The notes under the pieces are model-generated. The model saw nothing but the letters and a program-made list of their open reading frames with translations. It was not told the DNA's origin and did not search any database. Below, in pieces: positions 8,593 through 17,304 of a stretch of DNA of 64,000 nucleotides. Source of the DNA: UBA4582 sp013204195 (lineage in GTDB: Bacteria > Pseudomonadota > Gammaproteobacteria > Pseudomonadales > Azotimanducaceae); contig CAWUUH010000010.1 in the NCBI GenBank assembly GCA_963925735.1, positions 1 through 64,000 of the forward strand, written 5' to 3'. Numbering within the stretch: the first letter of the stretch is position 1; each line of letters starts with the position of its first letter. Position numbers and translations under genes: made by a program.

Positions 8593-10136
8593 GGCAGAAC
8601 AACCTCTATCAATTGTGGCCCGGATGTCGTCATGGCTGAGGCATACACCGAGTTGAAATCTTCTATGGTCGTGACTCGCGTTGCCTTGACCCCCATACCC
8701 TGGGATAACTCGACAAAATTCAGATCAGGATTACCAATATCAAGCATATCCAGGGTTTTTTTGGTCATCGACTGCGCACCGACTCGCGCCAGCTCGATTT
8801 GCAGTATCTGGTATTTTCGATTCGCAAAAATAATCACGCAGACATCAAGATTTTCACGAGCCATAGTCCACAATGCCTGAATTGTGTACATGGCCCCACC
8901 ATCGCCTTGGATACAGACCACTTTCCGATCAGGACAGGCAACCGCAGCCCCCACGGCCGTGGGCAGCCCAAAACCGATGGAGCCACCGGTCAACGTAAGC
9001 CAATCATGGGGCTCTGACTCGGCCGAACTGGGGTAGCAGCCACCACCAGCAGTCGCACTCTCGTCAACGACAATGGCTTGGGTTGGCAAGTAGTGGGCAA
9101 AGCTCATCGCGACGGTACGAGAGTTCAGCTCCCCGGCACCCTTCGGCGATTTATTCAGTTTATTCTTGATGGGCTCGAAGTGATCAGCCTCCAGCGCCGC
9201 CACGAGACGACTCAAGGCGTCTTCGGCATTCTGCTCAACCCCTGCCAGGGTGTGTAGAGCACTATTTGGCGCGTAAAATTCACTGGCTTTACCCGGATAG
9301 GCAAAGAAGGCTACCGGAGGCTTGGTCCCGACCATGATCAACTGCTCCATGTCCTTGATCTGCTCGACGCCTTGCTCGGCGAAATAAGCCAGGCGCTCTA
9401 TTTGGCACCGCCCCTCACCCCGCGGCATCCGCTTAAAAAACGTGTCACAAAAGATGCGGGCCCCTGTCGCCTGCGAAATTTTATTCACCAGCTCTAAACT
9501 ACGTTCGGTCAATGCCATATTTCCCAACAGCAACATGGTGGCTTTGCCATTGTTCAATAATTCGGCCGCCTGGCCAACTGCGGCCTCGCTCACCAACCCT
9601 GGCGCGGGTGCGGCTTGCATTGCCAACGGCTCAACGGAATCATTCCAAGCACAATCTGCCGGCACGATCATAGTAGCAATCCTACCTGCACCGGTATTCG
9701 TTTCCACCACAGCATCCACCGCGTCCTTAGGCAAATTAGACGCGGTCTCGGTAGTCCGCACCCAATGGGAAACAGGCTGAGCCAGACCAATAATATCGGA
9801 GGTCAGCGGTGCATCGTATTTTTTGTGGTAAGTCGCATGATCACCAATAAGATTCAAAACCGGTGAATTCGCTTTCTTGGCATTGTGTAAATTCGCTGAC
9901 CCATTAGATAAGCCAGGACCCAGATGCAGTAAAGTACAAGCCGGCTTACCTGCCATACGCCCATAGCCATCGGCCGCGCCGGTACAGACACCCTCAAACA
10001 AACCCAGGATCGAACGCATGCCGTCGACCTTACCGATAGCCGCAACCATGTGCATCTCAGAGGTCCCCGGGTTGGTGAAACACACCTCAACCCCGTTATT
10101 AATCAAAGTCGCCACTAAGCTCTCGGCTCCATTCAT
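8589..10136 (-). CDS. Thiamine-diphosphate enzyme, acetolactate synthase large-subunit-like
   Basis: This is a three-domain ThDP enzyme of 515 residues. The N-terminal PYR domain carries the catalytic glutamate in LFEGVCTGAADGYGR, the middle domain contains LLLGNMALTERSL, and the C-terminal PP domain has the cofactor motif GDGGAMYTIQALWTMARENL followed by FANRKY. Real IlvB proteins are longer and sit beside the small subunit ilvN; neither is true here, so this is more likely one of the stand-alone IlvB-like decarboxylases or carboligases (benzoylformate-decarboxylase-type), substrate unknown. I chose the ATG at 10136 because GGGAGA precedes it by about eight bases; a GTG 48 bases upstream would add 16 unlikely residues. 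Confidence 0.85.
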   Translation of the reverse strand: MNGAESLVATLINNGVEVCFTNPGTSEMHMVAAIGKVDGMRSILGLFEGVCTGAADGYGRMAGKPACTLLHLGPGLSNGSANLHNAKKANSPVLNLIGDHATYHKKYDAPLTSDIIGLAQPVSHWVRTTETASNLPKDAVDAVVETNTGAGRIATMIVPADCAWNDSVEPLAMQAAPAPGLVSEAAVGQAAELLNNGKATMLLLGNMALTERSLELVNKISQATGARIFCDTFFKRMPRGEGRCQIERLAYFAEQGVEQIKDMEQLIMVGTKPPVAFFAYPGKASEFYAPNSALHTLAGVEQNAEDALSRLVAALEADHFEPIKNKLNKSPKGAGELNSRTVAMSFAHYLPTQAIVVDESATAGGGCYPSSAESEPHDWLTLTGGSIGFGLPTAVGAAVACPDRKVVCIQGDGGAMYTIQALWTMARENLDVCVIIFANRKYQILQIELARVGAQSMTKKTLDMLDIGNPDLNFVELSQGMGVKATRVTTIEDFNSVYASAMTTSGPQLIEVVLP

Positions 10137-10583
10137 GCTTTTGTCTCCCACCCAATAAAAGCCCGAGTATAGCGCACAAGGCACGCCTGTCGGCTAGTAC
10201 CCAACGAGGAATAAGTCCAGCTTTGCTGGCAGACCCTACCTACTGTTGGTGAAATTCACCGATTTTTTAGTTATTTTTTGTATTTAGCGCCTCATTGGCA
10301 GCTAATAAAAATGATAATAATCTCATTTTTACGTTAATTAACAATGTGTTAGTGACGCACTTCAATGCTGGCACGAATCATGTAATACAACACTTATGGA
10401 CAATCGGACCGCACCTCGAAAAGTCTATTGAAGATGCGGCCGGTCGAGACCAGCACATGGAATCAAACACAACAGCGACCGGACGCAACACACCCTAACG
10501 GCAACACGATCCAGCAGCGCGTCTAACGACTGGTTCAGCGCCTGATACGGACCCAAACCTAGCAGATTAAGGGAGCAAGCCCC
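10137..10583. other. 447-base divergent intergenic region
   Basis: This is the promoter region of the ThDP-enzyme gene (minus) and the PspC-domain gene (plus). It includes an AT-rich tract (about 10255-10345) with an inverted repeat described separately. A 67-codon frame inside it shows no protein-like features and was not accepted as a gene. Confidence 0.6.
10307..10330. promoter_or_regulatory. AT-rich inverted repeat AAAAATGA-N8-TCATTTTT
   Basis: Two perfect 8-base arms flank TAATAATC. The centre contains GATAAT, one hexamer of the Fur consensus, but the other hexamers match poorly, so a Fur site is only a guess. A hairpin or an operator for another regulator is equally possible. Confidence 0.35.
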
Positions 10584-10805
10584 ATGAGAAGAGGACAAAA
10601 ATACTCTTCAAACAGCCGCAGTACAGATTCGAGCAGTCTCAGGCTCGACAACAAAAATCGTAAAATCGCTGGCGTCTGCGCAGGATTGGCGCGCTATTGG
10701 GGGACCCAAACGGTATTTGTGCGACTGGCAGCAGTCATCGGTCTGTTGCTGGCACCCCACGCTGCACTCATAGGCTACGGCTTGGCCTACCTTATTTTAG
10801 AATAA
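10584..10805 (+). CDS. Small PspC-domain membrane protein
   Basis: The protein has 73 residues: a polar N-terminus (about 1-22) followed by a PspC domain (NRKIAGVCAGLARYWG, then one hydrophobic helix VFVRLAAVIGLLLA and a second hydrophobic stretch). PspC in the phage-shock system is a membrane sensor of envelope stress, but this stand-alone PspC domain has no pspA, pspB or pspF beside it. The ribosome site GGGAG lies about nine bases before the ATG. The role here is unknown. Confidence 0.85.
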   Translation: MRRGQKYSSNSRSTDSSSLRLDNKNRKIAGVCAGLARYWGTQTVFVRLAAVIGLLLAPHAALIGYGLAYLILE

Positions 10806-10883
10806 GCATCACGACTAACAAGTTATCTGCTGTGAGCTATGGCGCCGAGTGCACAATTACATGCACAATAGCTGCATCGATTC

Positions 10884-12428
10884 ATGGCGGCTCATCCTAT
10901 GTACGACCTTCTCATCATCGGTGCTGGCAGCAGTGGTTCAGCCATTGCCGCCAGAGCCTCAGAAAACCCAAACCTGAATATTTTGTTGATTGAAGCGGGG
11001 CCAGACTACGCTGACACCAGTACCACGCCGCAGGACATCACCAACAGCCACAATAATTCTTATACCGCTCACGACTGGGGTCTCAACTACAATCCAACGC
11101 AATATCGCACTTCACCCTTCCCTCGCGGCAGAGTGACGGGCGGCTCAAGTTCCGTCAATACAACAATCGCGTTGAGGGGCGCACCCGAAGACTATGACGA
11201 GTGGGCCGACCTCGGCAACGACGCATGGTCTTGGAAAGAGGTACTACCCGCATTCAATCGTCTTGAACGAGATCTCGATTATGGTGATAAGGCGTACCAT
11301 GGCGATGCTGGACCGGTTTCTATCCGCCGCTATCCCGACGCTGAATTATTACCTGCGCATCAAGCCTTCCTGGCTTCTGCTGGGCAACTGGGATATGACG
11401 ATTGTCCCGACGCTAACGATCCCACTAGTTCCGGCGCAGGCCCCCAACCGATGAACAAGCTCGGACGACTGCGCATATCCAGCGCACTGGCCTATCTCGC
11501 GCCAGCCCGGCTGCGGCCAAACTTGACTATTCGAGCCAAGACTCATGTTCGTCGACTGCTGATCAAGAATAGAGTCTGCATTGGCATCGAGGTCGAAAAT
11601 AGCGCAGGACAGACCGAGCAGTTGTTCGCTCGAACCATTGTCCTGAGCGCTGGCGCCATTATGTCACCGGCGATATTGATGCGTTCCGGCCTTGGCCCTG
11701 CCGCGCAACTCAGCAAGCTCAGCATTCCGGTGGTTGAAGATATTCCAGCGGTCGGCCAAAACCTGAGTGATCACCCAGCACTGTCCGTTGTCGCGAACGT
11801 CAAGTCTGGCGTCAACATCAATCACGACGACCCTATCATCCAAACCATTTTGCGCTATACCTGTGCAGGCTCGAACAAACGTAACGATTTACAGATCGAG
11901 CAATTGAGCTTCGCCGGCAGGCGCCAAGATCCACCAAGATTTGCCATCGCCGGGGTCGTAGAATACCAATATGGACGCGGAGAAATACGCCTCGCCTCAG
12001 CGGACCCTATGGTCAATCCGATCATTGACAATCGCTTTTGCGAAGACAGTCGTGATGCCAGTCGACTGGTCACCTGCTTACAGGATATTTTAAGATTCAC
12101 TCAATCCGGACCTTTGGCCGACATGATTGATTCCGTCGTCTTTCCTGATCCTGCCAGAGGCTTTGACGCAGCGAGCCTGGACACACTGGTCCGCAAATTT
12201 TCCGCCAGCGGTTACCATCCCTGCGGCACAGTCAAGATGGGCCCCAAAGAGGACCCCGGCGCGGTCGTGGATCAATTTGGGTGCTGTCACACCATCGACA
12301 ATCTGGTCGTCGCTGACGCCTCCATTATGCCTTTCGTACCCAGGGCCAACACCAACCTGACCTGCATTATGATCGGTGAAAAAATCGGTGAATGGCTGCG
12401 TCAATCGCCAGCACGATACGGACTCTAG
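10884..12428 (+). CDS. GMC-family FAD oxidoreductase (choline-dehydrogenase-like)
   Basis: The protein has 514 residues. The FAD-binding motif DLLIIGAGSSGSAIAAR is at the N-terminus and the GMC signature around FPRGRVTGGSSSVNTTIALR at about 75-94. The second signature, VLSAGAIMSPAILMRSGLGP, is at about 253-272. Near the C-terminus the catalytic-type His is in SGYHPCGTVKMG and the second active-site position is Asn in PRANTNLTCIMIGEK, as in many GMC alcohol dehydrogenases. The substrate alcohol cannot be told. An internal ATG five codons downstream (10899) is an equally good start, since neither has a clear ribosome site. It is first in a run of plus-strand catabolic genes. Confidence 0.9.
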   Translation: MAAHPMYDLLIIGAGSSGSAIAARASENPNLNILLIEAGPDYADTSTTPQDITNSHNNSYTAHDWGLNYNPTQYRTSPFPRGRVTGGSSSVNTTIALRGAPEDYDEWADLGNDAWSWKEVLPAFNRLERDLDYGDKAYHGDAGPVSIRRYPDAELLPAHQAFLASAGQLGYDDCPDANDPTSSGAGPQPMNKLGRLRISSALAYLAPARLRPNLTIRAKTHVRRLLIKNRVCIGIEVENSAGQTEQLFARTIVLSAGAIMSPAILMRSGLGPAAQLSKLSIPVVEDIPAVGQNLSDHPALSVVANVKSGVNINHDDPIIQTILRYTCAGSNKRNDLQIEQLSFAGRRQDPPRFAIAGVVEYQYGRGEIRLASADPMVNPIIDNRFCEDSRDASRLVTCLQDILRFTQSGPLADMIDSVVFPDPARGFDAASLDTLVRKFSASGYHPCGTVKMGPKEDPGAVVDQFGCCHTIDNLVVADASIMPFVPRANTNLTCIMIGEKIGEWLRQSPARYGL

Positions 12429-12503
12429 ATTTGGCTAAGCGGGGCATTTCCCCACAAGCTCTGACTAACAGACATCTGACAATCGAATAAAGGACACAGC
12501 AGC

Positions 12504-13988
12504 ATGACAGATATCAGCATCAGGAACGTCAAGGTACTCGACGGCACTGGCAGTCCAGCCTTCGACGCCGATATAGAAATTCAGGATGGCCGTATTAAAA
12601 CCGTGGGCACAGCCGGACCTGCAAAACTTGAAATCGATGGCCAGGGTGCTCATATTGCGCCGGGGTTTATTGACACGCACTCCCATGACGATGGCGCCTT
12701 TTTTCGTTATCCCGGCATGGCCTTCAAGCTTGCCCAGGGGGTCACCACCGTTGTCGCTGGCAATTGTGGTTTCAGCGCCATTCCAGCCGACCCGAGCATT
12801 GATCCAGCCCGCGCCAGCGGCGGCATATTGGCCGGTGTCGAGGCTGGCTTTACCGATTTGAACGGCTATTTCGAGGCGGTCATGGGCAAGCAACCGGGAA
12901 TCAACAATATGATGCTGGTGGGCCATAACACGGTGCGCGCCATCGTCATGGGCATGGCAAAGCGCGCGCCCACTCAGGCGGAATTACAGCATATGTATGG
13001 CCTGGTTGAGCAGGCCATGGAGCAAGGTGCCTGCGGCTTCTCCACCGGACTGATATACACCCCGGGAAAGTGGAGCCAGACCGAGGAAATCATTACCCTG
13101 GCACGGGCGGCGAAAACCACGGGTGCCCTGTATACCACCCATATGCGCAACGAAGGTGACCGTCTGCTGGAAGCCATCGATGAGAGCCTGACCATCGGTC
13201 TTGAAAGTGATGTGCATGTCCACATTTCCCACCACAAATCAGCCGGCAAACAAAACTGGGGCAAGATCAAGGATTCCCTCGCCAAAATTGACGCTGCACT
13301 GGGTCGTGGTCAGCGAGTCACCCTTGATGTTTATCCCTATACCGCGGGTAGCGGCCGGATGATCGAGTACTTCAACCTGGAAAATATTAATCGGGATTTC
13401 GCTGAGGTGATTCGAATCGCGAGCTGCCCGCCATTCAGAGACTATGAAGGCCGTATGCTGATCGACATCGCCTCAGAACAGGCCATCGACATCACCGATT
13501 TGGTACGCACGATTCTGACAGCACCGAAAGGCGAGCGGACTATTTGCATTCATTTCATCATCGACGAAGAAGATATTGCGACCAATCTGCGCCACGCCGA
13601 CATGATGGTGGGCTCTGACGGCATCCCGGATCTACGCGGCCGCCCCCATCCACGCCTCTTCGGCACCTTCCCTAGAGTGTTAGGTAAGTACGTTAGAGAA
13701 GACGGCGTCTTGTCTTTGCCTGAGGCTGTACGTCGAATGACATCGCTGTCGGCACAGACCTTTGGTTTGGTGGAACGGGGCAAAATCAAGGAAGGCTACT
13801 GGGCCGACCTGGTACTGTTTGACCCCGACATTGTGATCGACAAAGCGACCTACGACGATCCGAAGCAGGAACCCATCGGCATCAGCACCGTCATCGTTAA
13901 CGGCCAGGTAGCGCTGAATAACGGCCAACACACGGGCGTTGGCAGCGGCAAAATGCTGCGCTACCGACGCACCGCTTACGGCGAATAA
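12504..13988 (+). CDS. N-acyl-D-amino-acid deacylase family amidohydrolase
   Basis: This 494-residue metal-dependent amidohydrolase resembles D-aminoacylase. The composite beta domain starts with VKVLDGTGSPAFDADIEIQDGRI, followed by the HxH metal motif in GFIDTHSHDDGAFF (about 54-67). Family signatures GACGFSTGLIYTPG, THMRNEGD and HISHHKSAG (second metal His residues) are present, and VGSDGIP near residue 375 carries the catalytic Asp region. The N-terminal regions and the terminal WADLVLFDP motif are complete. The predicted reaction is hydrolysis of N-acyl-D-amino acids, but the family is broad. A short gap (75 bases) follows the GMC gene, so they may be co-transcribed. Confidence 0.9.
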   Translation: MTDISIRNVKVLDGTGSPAFDADIEIQDGRIKTVGTAGPAKLEIDGQGAHIAPGFIDTHSHDDGAFFRYPGMAFKLAQGVTTVVAGNCGFSAIPADPSIDPARASGGILAGVEAGFTDLNGYFEAVMGKQPGINNMMLVGHNTVRAIVMGMAKRAPTQAELQHMYGLVEQAMEQGACGFSTGLIYTPGKWSQTEEIITLARAAKTTGALYTTHMRNEGDRLLEAIDESLTIGLESDVHVHISHHKSAGKQNWGKIKDSLAKIDAALGRGQRVTLDVYPYTAGSGRMIEYFNLENINRDFAEVIRIASCPPFRDYEGRMLIDIASEQAIDITDLVRTILTAPKGERTICIHFIIDEEDIATNLRHADMMVGSDGIPDLRGRPHPRLFGTFPRVLGKYVREDGVLSLPEAVRRMTSLSAQTFGLVERGKIKEGYWADLVLFDPDIVIDKATYDDPKQEPIGISTVIVNGQVALNNGQHTGVGSGKMLRYRRTAYGE

Positions 13989-14046
13989 CTAGCTGTGAAC
14001 TGAAAAAAACAACTGAATTAACATCAATGATAACTCAGCTGAGTTG

Positions 14047-15867
14047 CTATGCGGCCGTGTAAACTTGTCGGCCGCCCATCCAGGTTTCAAGGACTTTTAT
14101 CTGGCTAATATGATCCTGATTAACCAACCGCGGGTCTTCATCGAGAATCACGAAATCCGCAAATTTACCGACCTCGAGACTACCCACCTCATGGTCTGAG
14201 TGACATTGCCATGCCGCATCTCGAGTCATGGCGCGCAACGCCACGTCAACGGAAATGCACTCATCCGCGGCCAATATAGTCAGCGGCTCCTTCCACATTT
14301 TCCTGGTCACGGCATTTTCAATACAACGCAACGGGCCCATTTCCGTGACAGGTTCATCTGAGTGCAGCGTCCAACGGATACCCTTATCCTCACAGGCCTT
14401 GGTGCGATCGAGCAGCGTCGCCTTGATCTCGCCAAAGACCTTATCCCGCATCGCCTGTCCCCAGTAATACACATGGCCAATAAGAAAACTCGGCGACAGA
14501 TTCATTTTCGCAATTCGATCAATTTGTTCATCATGTAAAATCGAGCAGTGTTCAATTCGGCAGGGGGTATTGGTCATCAAACCCTTGTTCCAGGCTGACT
14601 CATAGGCGTCTAAGGTGTTGTCAATTGCCTGATCGCCATTAGCATGAATCACCACGGCCCAGCCTCGACGCAGGCGTTCTTCCACCAGGTCCGTCAACGC
14701 TTGAGCCTCAACATAGGCCACACCTTTGTGCTCAGAGTGCAGGTAAGGCTCACGCTGCAAACCGCTGAACCCTTGATTGGAACCATCCGAGACGATCTTC
14801 CAACCCACGGCGCGAACCATCTCGTCGCCATCACCACATTGCAAGCCCGACTCATCGAAACGCGCTTGCAGCATATAGCTCGGTGAATACCGTAGCCTGG
14901 CAGTCATTTTACCTGAGTCTGCCAGGGCCCGGTATAAATCGACCTCACTCACGCCACGAGACATGCCCGTCGCCTGATCACAGAAGGTGGTGATGCCCAA
15001 CGCGTTAGCCTTGGCGCAGACATCAAGGCAGGCGCTTGCCAGGTCATGATCACGTTGGGCCAGGTTATGGCGAATCACCGAATTCATGACTTTACCGCCT
15101 TGCAATACACCATTGAGTTCACCATTGGCATCGCGACCATAGGCCGATGTGGCATCATCTGGCGAATTACGATGAATGCCAGCGACCTCGAAGGCCTTGC
15201 TGTTGCAGTAAGCAAAATGCAGAGAGGCGTTGTAGACATAAATCGGCTGAGTGGTGGACACACTATCCAACATATCCCGGGTCAAGGTGTCGGCGCCTTC
15301 CTGCAGCGACGGGTCAAATTGGCGCCCCATGATCCAGTCATCAGGGCCCGCGGCATCGGCCAGTTGTCTGAGCCGGCCAAGAGCGCCCTCCACCGTCGGG
15401 TATCGAAACGGTCCCACATCTTCAAACTGACCCAGCGTCGCCACAGGTAAAAAATGAAAGTGCGGTTCAATAAAGCCCGGCAGCAATAACTTGCCCTGAC
15501 AATCGATCACCTGCGCCGTGTCATCCACTTGACTCACAATAGTCGCTTTCGAACCAACTGCGACAATTTTGCCGTCTTTAATAGCCATGGCATCGGCCTC
15601 ATTGCCACCGTCGTCCATGGTAAGAATTTTGGCATTGATAAACACTTGGGTATGGGTTGCGACTTCGGGCAAGTCGCGGCCTCGGGATCGCCAGTGATCA
15701 GCATCTCGAAGCTGTAAATCCGTGACCGTCATCACCGATTGCATCGTTGCAAATACCGGCGAGCAGCAGGCGCAAGCGGCCTGTTCATGCTCATGTTGAT
15801 GGGGTTTCCCCGAGTGTTCGCAGGCCGCCTGGTTAGAGCCAAAGGATAATTGCGCGTCTTCAAACAT
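14047..15867 (-). CDS. YtcJ-type amidohydrolase with a Cys/His-rich N-terminal extension
   Basis: The protein has 606 residues. The amidohydrolase part begins about residue 65 (VFINAKILTMDDGG) and carries the HxH motif in GFIEPHFHFLP, the His motif in CRIEHCSILHDEQIDR, the catalytic Asp in LHSDEPVTEMGPL and the terminal GKFADFVILDEDP. This matches the YtcJ/AepA branch of the amidohydrolase superfamily, whose substrates are mostly unknown. The first 60 residues are unusual: they contain CEHSGKPHQHEHEQAACACCSP, a possible metal-binding patch not typical of the family. I chose the ATG at 15867, which has AGGT nine bases upstream, over the TTG two codons earlier. It faces the D-aminoacylase gene convergently. 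Confidence 0.88.
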   Translation of the reverse strand: MFEDAQLSFGSNQAACEHSGKPHQHEHEQAACACCSPVFATMQSVMTVTDLQLRDADHWRSRGRDLPEVATHTQVFINAKILTMDDGGNEADAMAIKDGKIVAVGSKATIVSQVDDTAQVIDCQGKLLLPGFIEPHFHFLPVATLGQFEDVGPFRYPTVEGALGRLRQLADAAGPDDWIMGRQFDPSLQEGADTLTRDMLDSVSTTQPIYVYNASLHFAYCNSKAFEVAGIHRNSPDDATSAYGRDANGELNGVLQGGKVMNSVIRHNLAQRDHDLASACLDVCAKANALGITTFCDQATGMSRGVSEVDLYRALADSGKMTARLRYSPSYMLQARFDESGLQCGDGDEMVRAVGWKIVSDGSNQGFSGLQREPYLHSEHKGVAYVEAQALTDLVEERLRRGWAVVIHANGDQAIDNTLDAYESAWNKGLMTNTPCRIEHCSILHDEQIDRIAKMNLSPSFLIGHVYYWGQAMRDKVFGEIKATLLDRTKACEDKGIRWTLHSDEPVTEMGPLRCIENAVTRKMWKEPLTILAADECISVDVALRAMTRDAAWQCHSDHEVGSLEVGKFADFVILDEDPRLVNQDHISQIKVLETWMGGRQVYTAA

Positions 15868-15988
15868 GGCCAATACCTGTATGGGTGATCGAACGGTTGA
15901 TGTTCTTCGAGTCTACAAAGAGCCTAGACACACCTCAAGTCATTGTTGGCACTGCCGTCGGCAAGTGGGCCTGTGCTAATATTCGCTT

Positions 15989-16936
15989 ATGCATAAGCAA
16001 CCCACCAAAACACCCAGACTAGGTATCGACCTCGGCGGTACCAAGATCGAAGCAATCATCATGAATGGTGATGGTCAGATCACTGCTCGAACACGGGTGC
16101 CGACGCCAAAAGGCGATTATGCAGCCACCCTGGCCAGCATTGCTGGATTGGTAGAGGGGCTACAGCATGAATTTGGTCTCGCCGCCAACCTACCTGTAGG
16201 TATCGGTACACCCGGTGCAGTCTCATTCGAGACTGGGTTATTAAAAAACTGCAACAGTACCTGCCTGAATGGCCAGCCACTGCGCGAAGATCTCGAAGCA
16301 CTGATGCAACGCCCGGTCAGAATTGCCAATGATGCCGACTGCTTTGCGCTGTCTGAGGCCAGCGATGGCGCCGCTGCCGGCGCGCACTCGGTGCTGGGCG
16401 TGATTCTGGGAACTGGCGTTGGCGGCGGCCTGGTGTATGAAGGCCAGCTATTAAAGGGTATCAATGCCATCAGCGGCGAATGGGGCCACAACCCCTTATC
16501 GTTGCTGGCTTATCAGTCCATGCCCGAAAATGACCTACCCGTTCTTGGTCACCCGCGCGGTTGCTATTGTGGCCGCAATGACTGCGTAGAGACTTGGCTC
16601 GCAGGGCCCGCTTTCGAACAAAGCTATTTGGCTCTCGCCGGCCAACCGCTAAAAGCGATCGACATCGCCGCGCTCATTGACCGGGGAGATGCTCAAGCAA
16701 CCGCCCTGTTCCACCAATACTGCAACCTTTTGGCCCTGGCATTATCGACGGTCATTAATATCATCGACCCGGCGGTCATTGTCTTGGGCGGTGGTATGTC
16801 GAATATCCAGAGACTCTATGAGCTCGTGCCTCACTACCTGCCTCGGTACGTATTTTCAGATCACGTCAACACTCGCATCAAGCAGGCGGTGCACGGCGAC
16901 TCCAGCGGTGTGCGCGGGGCTGCATGGCTCTGGTAA
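15989..16936 (+). CDS. mak: ROK-family fructokinase
   Basis: This 315-residue ROK sugar kinase phosphorylates a hexose with ATP. It begins with the phosphate-binding motif GIDLGGTKIEA and has the family motifs NANDAD-like IANDADCFALSE, GTGVGGGLV, and the zinc site in HPRGCYCGRNDCVETW. The closing segment VHGDSSGVRGAAWLW and the middle NCNSTCLNGQP are very close to what I recall of E. coli Mak (manno(fructo)kinase), so fructose is the best guess for the substrate. It is followed by an S4-domain gene on the same strand. Confidence 0.88.
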   Translation: MHKQPTKTPRLGIDLGGTKIEAIIMNGDGQITARTRVPTPKGDYAATLASIAGLVEGLQHEFGLAANLPVGIGTPGAVSFETGLLKNCNSTCLNGQPLREDLEALMQRPVRIANDADCFALSEASDGAAAGAHSVLGVILGTGVGGGLVYEGQLLKGINAISGEWGHNPLSLLAYQSMPENDLPVLGHPRGCYCGRNDCVETWLAGPAFEQSYLALAGQPLKAIDIAALIDRGDAQATALFHQYCNLLALALSTVINIIDPAVIVLGGGMSNIQRLYELVPHYLPRYVFSDHVNTRIKQAVHGDSSGVRGAAWLW

Positions 16937-17003
16937 GTTCGGTAGCAAAATCGTTTTCAATCCCATACTCTCTTTCGCAGTTCACACTTCTGGAGTACAT
17001 AAC

Positions 17004-17255
17004 ATCACAACAACGCGCGTAGTAGAAATCAACCGACAGCCCATTGAGCTATTCAAGATCCTCAAATTTGAAGGCCTGGTAGGCTCTGGCGGCGAGGCTA
17101 AGGTGGTCATCCAGGATGGTCAAGTTCGGCTCAATGGTAAGGTTGAAACGCAGAAGAGTAAAAAAATACTCTCCGGCGACGTCATCGAGTTTCGAGAGGA
17201 TACGTTGAATATCCTCTTGAAGGCACCGCCACCGGAAACAGACATCAGCGAATAG
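17004..17255 (+). CDS. YbcJ-like S4-domain RNA-binding protein with apparent ATC start
   Basis: The frame encodes a compact S4 fold (IELFKILKFEGLVGSGGEAK, VRLNGKVETQKSKKI, DVIEF) of the YbcJ/YaaA-like group, small proteins thought to bind structured RNA. No ATG, GTG or TTG occurs in frame where the protein should begin. A GGAG at 16992-16995 lies eight bases before an in-frame ATC at 17004, and starting there gives (M)TTTRVVEINRQPIELFK, the length expected by comparison with E. coli YbcJ. Translation from a far upstream codon would read through the end of mak in another frame and is unlikely. Start by inference; the S4 domain itself is clear. Confidence 0.75.
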   Translation: MTTTRVVEINRQPIELFKILKFEGLVGSGGEAKVVIQDGQVRLNGKVETQKSKKILSGDVIEFREDTLNILLKAPPPETDISE

Positions 17256-17304
17256 TTTTACCTGGCGCGTCACCCATAAAATCATTGAACGAGCAGATCT
17301 CTCT

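Noticed and set aside
10307..10330. Fur box before the PspC-domain gene
   Set aside because: Only one of the GATAAT hexamers matches well, and neither neighbour is an iron gene; it is listed only as an inverted repeat.
10295..10498. 67-codon plus-strand frame in the intergenic region before the PspC-domain gene
   Set aside because: No ribosome site, no domain-like composition, and it spans an AT-rich regulatory-looking tract.
16677..17003. Upstream extension of the S4-domain frame from an ATG at 16677
   Set aside because: The extension overlaps the mak gene in another frame and is unlike any S4 protein; a start next to the GGAG is more sensible despite the ATC codon.
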